From: Microbacteriaceae bacterium UBA4731
GTDB taxonomy: Bacteria > Actinomycetota > Actinomycetes > Actinomycetales > Microbacteriaceae
Length of the DNA: 9,526 nt
Direction of reading: 5' to 3'
NCBI GenBank assembly: GCA_002404115.1
Contig: DHJB01000001.1
Span: 67,264-76,789 of the forward strand
Below the pieces are notes generated by a model. The model had not been told where the DNA came from. It saw only the letters and a list, made by a program, of their open reading frames with translations, and ran no database searches. The position numbers and the translations under genes are program-made. How positions within the stretch are numbered: position 1 is the first letter of the stretch; every line of letters starts with the position of its first letter. Positions 6,905 through 9,526 of the stretch are shown piece by piece.

Positions 6905-7612
6905 GTGACGCCTCCCGTTCCCGCGCTCGTTGGCATTGCCCACGGCACCTCCTCGCCCGCCGGCCAGGCCGCCGTCGAGGCGCTGATGCGCGCGGTCGCC
7001 GACGCTCACCCGGAGCTCACGGTCGCGCTCGGCTTCGTCGATGTGCAGCATCCGGACACGCCGGAGACCCTGGCGGCGCTTCCGGAACGGATGCCGGCGG
7101 TCGTGGTTCCGCTGCTGCTCTCGGCCGGCTACCACGTGCACGTCGACCTCACCGAAGCGGTCGGCGCCGAAACCGACCGGAAGGTTTCGCTCGCGCCGGC
7201 GCTCGGTCCCGACGACCGTCTCGTCGAGCTGCTCCGGCACCGGCTGGACCAGGCCGGACTCCGGCAGGACGACGTGGTCGTGCTCGCCGTCGCCGGCTCG
7301 AGCGACGCGCGCGCGGTCGTGGACTGCCGCGTCGTCGCCGAACGCCTCGCCGTCGCATCCGGCCGGGACGTGGCGGTCGGATTCCTCTCGGCCGCCGAGC
7401 CCCGGCTCGCCGACGCGGTCTCTGCCGCGCGGTCGGCGAACCCCGGTCGACGGATCGTGGCCAGCAGCTACCTGCTGGCACCCGGATACTTCCAGACGCT
7501 CGTCGAGCAGGCCGGCGCGACCGTCGTGACGCGGCCGCTGCTCATTCCGGAGGGTCCTGTTCCCCGGCAGCTCGTCGACGTGGTCGTCGACCGCTACCGG
7601 TCCGCAGTCTAG
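6905..7612 (+). CDS. cbiX: CbiX/SirB-like sirohydrochlorin chelatase
   Basis: CbiX-family chelatases insert Fe2+ (SirB) or Co2+ (CbiX) into sirohydrochlorin, giving siroheme or a cobalamin precursor. The 235-residue product contains two tandem CbiX-like halves. In the first, H13 in GIAHGTSS and H77 or H79 in PLLLSAGYHVHVDL (69-82) match the metal-binding histidines. The second half (about 123-235) has lost them, reading LAVAGSSD and SYLLAPGYF at the equivalent places, so only the N-terminal half is likely catalytic. The GTG at 6905 gives MTPPVPALVGIAHGT, placing the first motif near the N-terminus. GGAGG is only 1 nt upstream, too close to be normal. An in-frame ATG at 6773 adds 44 unlike residues and was rejected. 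The adjacent siroheme-dependent reductase makes iron and siroheme the likely choice. The gene is divergent from ftsY. Confidence 0.87.
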   Translation: MTPPVPALVGIAHGTSSPAGQAAVEALMRAVADAHPELTVALGFVDVQHPDTPETLAALPERMPAVVVPLLLSAGYHVHVDLTEAVGAETDRKVSLAPALGPDDRLVELLRHRLDQAGLRQDDVVVLAVAGSSDARAVVDCRVVAERLAVASGRDVAVGFLSAAEPRLADAVSAARSANPGRRIVASSYLLAPGYFQTLVEQAGATVVTRPLLIPEGPVPRQLVDVVVDRYRSAV

Positions 7613-7630
7613 GCCGGGAGCCCTCCGGCC
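7612..7630 (+). terminator. Possible terminator hairpin at the chelatase stop
   Basis: GGCCGG (7612-7617) pairs with CCGGCC (7625-7630), with an added G-U pair and a 5-nt loop. It begins on the last base of the TAG stop codon. No T-tract follows. It may reduce read-through into the reductase gene, which has its own promoter candidate downstream. Confidence 0.35.
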
Positions 7631-7682
7631 GCACCACTGTGACGCCTTGCTACGGTGCGTGACCGGCCGTGACGCGGCCCAG

Positions 7683-7711
7683 GTGACATGCGCTCGCATT
7701 CCGCCTACATT
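7683..7711 (+). promoter_or_regulatory. Candidate promoter of the sulfite reductase operon
   Basis: GTGACA (7683-7688, 5 of 6 to TTGACA) and TACATT (7706-7711, TANNNT, 4 of 6 to TATAAT) are separated by exactly 17 nt. The start would be near 7718, leaving a leader of about 68 nt that ends in the strong AGGAGG ribosome-binding site at 7773-7778. This is the best sigma-70-type match in the window. Four GTGAC repeats end at its -35. Confidence 0.5.
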
Positions 7712-7785
7712 CGAACCCATCGCACTGCGGGTGAATACTCCCATACGTTCCTCACTCGCTTCGCGTCGATCGAGGAGGAGCCACC

Positions 7786-9510
7786 GTGTCGCCGACCAAT
7801 ACGTCGCTGAACCAGACCGAGACCGCCAGGGCGGCCCGCCCGCCCCGCCCAGCGACTCGCCCGCACGGGCAGTGGAAGATCGACGGCACCGCGCCGCTCA
7901 ACGGCAACGAGGAGTGGAAGCAGCAGGACAACGGGCTCAATGTTCGCGAGCGGATCGAACAGATCTACTCCAAGCAGGGTTTCGACTCGATCGATGGCAC
8001 CGACCTGCACGGCCGGTTCCGCTGGTGGGGCCTGTACACGCAGCGCAAGCCCGGCATCGACGGCGGCAAGACGGCGACCCTTGAACCCCACGAGCTCGAA
8101 GACAAGTACTTCATGCTCCGCGTACGCATCGACGGCGGCCAGCTGACCACCGACCAGCTGCGCGTCATCGGCGAGATCTCGGAAGAGTTCGGCCGGGACA
8201 CCGCCGACCTCACCGACCGCCAGAACATCCAGCTGCACTGGATCCGGGTCGAGGACGTCCCCGAAATCTGGCGCCGCCTCGAAGCAGTCGGCCTGCAGAC
8301 CACCGAGGCCTGCGGCGACGTGCCGCGCGTCGTGCTCGGCTCCCCCGTCGCCGGCATCGCCGTCGACGAGCTGCTCGACCCGACGGACGTGATCAACGAG
8401 ATCACGGCGAAGTACATCGGCGTCCCGGAGCTCGCGAACCTCCCCCGCAAATTCAAGACGGCGCTCACCGGCCACCCGAGCCAGGATGTCGTGCACGAGA
8501 TCAATGACGTTGGCTTCGTGGCCGTCGAGCATCCAGAGCTCGGCCTCGGCTACGACCTGTGGGTCGGCGGCGGCCTCTCCGCCAGCCCCCGCCTCGGCGA
8601 GCGCCTCGGCGCCTTCGTCACGCCCGACAAGGTCGCCGACGTCTGGCTCGGCGTCGTCTCGATCTTCCGCGACTACGGTTACCGGCGGCTGCGCAACAAG
8701 GCCAGGCTCAAGTTCCTGCTCGCCGACTGGGGGCCGGAGAAGTTCCGCCAGGTGCTCGAGAACGAGTACCTCCACGAGGCGCTGCCCGACGGCCCGCCCG
8801 CGCCCACCCCGACGCGTCAGGGCGACCACGTCGGCGTGCACAAGCAGAACGACGGGCGCTTCTACATCGGCGTGACCCCGTTCGTCGGCCGCGTCTCCGG
8901 AACCATGCTCACCGGGCTCGCCGACCTGCTCGAGCAGCACGGCTCCACCCGGCTGCGCACGACGCCGCACCAGAAGATCGTGCTGCTCGACATCAGCGAG
9001 GAGAACGTCGAACCACTCATCACTGCGCTCGACGCGCTCGGCCTGGCCGCCCGCCCGAGCCTGTTCCGCCGCTCGACCATCGCGTGCACGGGCATCGAGT
9101 TCTGCAAGCTCGCCATCGTCGAGACCAAGCAGACCGCCACCGACGCCGTGCTCGAACTGGAGAAACGCCTCGCCGGCCTCGACCTGCCCCAACCGATCAG
9201 CCTGCACGTCAACGGATGCCCGAACTCCTGCGCCCGCATCCAGACCGCCGACATCGGCCTCAAGGGCCAGCTCCTCTCCGACGGCGCCGGCGGCCAGGTG
9301 CCCGGCTTCCAGGTTCACCTCGGCGGCGGGCTCGCATCCGTCGGCCGCGACGAGGCCGGCCTCGGCCGCACCGTTCGGGGCCTCAAGGTCACCGCCGACG
9401 ACCTCGCCGACTACGTCGAACGCCTCGTCCGCCGCTTCCTCGCCGAGCGCGGCGACACCGAGACCTTCGCCACCTGGGCACACCGAGCCGACGAGGAGGC
9501 ACTCCAGTGA
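7786..9510 (+). CDS. nirA: Siroheme/4Fe-4S sulfite (nitrite) reductase, ferredoxin type
   Basis: This enzyme carries out six-electron reduction of sulfite to sulfide (or nitrite to ammonia), with electrons from ferredoxin. The 574-residue product has a Pro/Arg-rich N-terminus (about 1-30) followed by the two ferrodoxin-like/siroheme repeats of the family. The 4Fe-4S ligands are C434 and C440 (TIACTGIEFC) and C478 and C482 (NGCPNSCAR). Siroheme-pocket sequence includes DRQNIQLHW at 144-152. Y84 (WWGLYTQR) and C176 (TEACGDVPR) are 92 residues apart, the same spacing as the cross-linked Y69 and C161 of the M. tuberculosis enzyme first called NirA and now SirA, shown to be a sulfite reductase. 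This favours sulfite. The GTG start has AGGAGG 7 nt upstream. It follows the siroheme chelatase and overlaps the next gene by 4 nt, consistent with an assimilatory sulfate operon. Confidence 0.94.
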   Translation: MSPTNTSLNQTETARAARPPRPATRPHGQWKIDGTAPLNGNEEWKQQDNGLNVRERIEQIYSKQGFDSIDGTDLHGRFRWWGLYTQRKPGIDGGKTATLEPHELEDKYFMLRVRIDGGQLTTDQLRVIGEISEEFGRDTADLTDRQNIQLHWIRVEDVPEIWRRLEAVGLQTTEACGDVPRVVLGSPVAGIAVDELLDPTDVINEITAKYIGVPELANLPRKFKTALTGHPSQDVVHEINDVGFVAVEHPELGLGYDLWVGGGLSASPRLGERLGAFVTPDKVADVWLGVVSIFRDYGYRRLRNKARLKFLLADWGPEKFRQVLENEYLHEALPDGPPAPTPTRQGDHVGVHKQNDGRFYIGVTPFVGRVSGTMLTGLADLLEQHGSTRLRTTPHQKIVLLDISEENVEPLITALDALGLAARPSLFRRSTIACTGIEFCKLAIVETKQTATDAVLELEKRLAGLDLPQPISLHVNGCPNSCARIQTADIGLKGQLLSDGAGGQVPGFQVHLGGGLASVGRDEAGLGRTVRGLKVTADDLADYVERLVRRFLAERGDTETFATWAHRADEEALQ

Positions 9511-9526
9511 GTACAGATACACCGCG
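9507..9526 (+). CDS. Start of next gene, cut by window edge (perhaps cysH)
   Basis: A GTG at 9507 overlaps the reductase TGA stop as GTGA and is preceded by AGGAGG at 9494-9499 with ideal 7-nt spacing. Only six codons are visible (MSTDTP). Overlap implies translational coupling with the reductase. In actinobacterial sulfate-assimilation operons the next gene is often cysH (APS/PAPS reductase), but six residues cannot identify the product. Confidence 0.6.

Noticed and set aside
6740..7744. Minus-strand open frame of 334 codons opposite the chelatase
   Set aside because: Arg/Gly/Asp-rich shadow; the plus strand carries the CbiX motifs.
7713..7785. Poly-cysteine uORF attenuator before the sulfite reductase
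   Set aside because: Such uORFs control cysteine-responsive operons in mycobacteria, but all plus frames of this leader lack a run of cysteine codons.
7705..9522. Minus-strand open frame of about 605 codons
   Set aside because: It lies antisense to the reductase, which has clear catalytic cysteines and a strong ribosome-binding site. The antisense frame is low-complexity Ala/Glu/Val/Asp sequence typical of a GC-rich shadow.

Overview
The window looks like a chromosomal core region of a high-GC actinobacterium, most likely a member of the Microbacteriaceae. This is an inference from roughly two-thirds GC content, frequent GTG and TTG starts (seven of the eleven gene starts seen), Ala/Glu-rich tails on ribosomal proteins, and gene content. 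I see no mobile element, CRISPR array, tRNA, rRNA or phage gene.

Layout, left to right. Positions 1-190 hold no gene I can name, but contain two strong hairpins; the second follows the rimM stop by a few bases and is probably its terminator. Next, on the minus strand, is a tightly packed ribosome-biogenesis operon read right to left: rpsP (bS16), khpA (KH-domain RNA chaperone) and rimM (16S processing factor), with 1-2 bp between genes. A 235-bp divergent region (1499-1733) carries the rpsP leader and candidate promoters for both sides. On the plus strand comes a YbdK-type carboxylate-amine ligase. It converges, with a 3-bp gap, on a minus-strand F420-type LLM-family oxidoreductase, preceded in transcription order by ffh (SRP54), a small acidic DUF2004-like protein and ftsY (SRP receptor). 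The co-translational targeting GTPases are therefore clustered beside the ribosome-maturation operon.

From 6736 the theme changes to sulfur assimilation on the plus strand. A two-domain CbiX/SirB-like sirohydrochlorin chelatase is followed by a siroheme/4Fe-4S sulfite (or nitrite) reductase, whose stop overlaps the GTG start of a further gene cut by the window edge (by context perhaps cysH). The chelatase would make the siroheme that the reductase needs. The reductase keeps the Tyr and Cys pair, at the same 92-residue spacing, that is cross-linked in the Mycobacterium tuberculosis sulfite reductase, which favours sulfite as substrate.

The protein content is housekeeping, and I found no convincing undescribed system. 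The points worth a second look are regulatory or structural: TAGGCT boxes exactly 6 nt from ATG in two genes (candidate leaderless promoters), an over-represented GCATCCG heptamer that also builds a hairpin, GTGAC direct repeats before the reductase promoter, a three-codon uORF whose stop overlaps the chelatase start, and an rpsP operon that appears to end after rimM rather than running straight into trmD.
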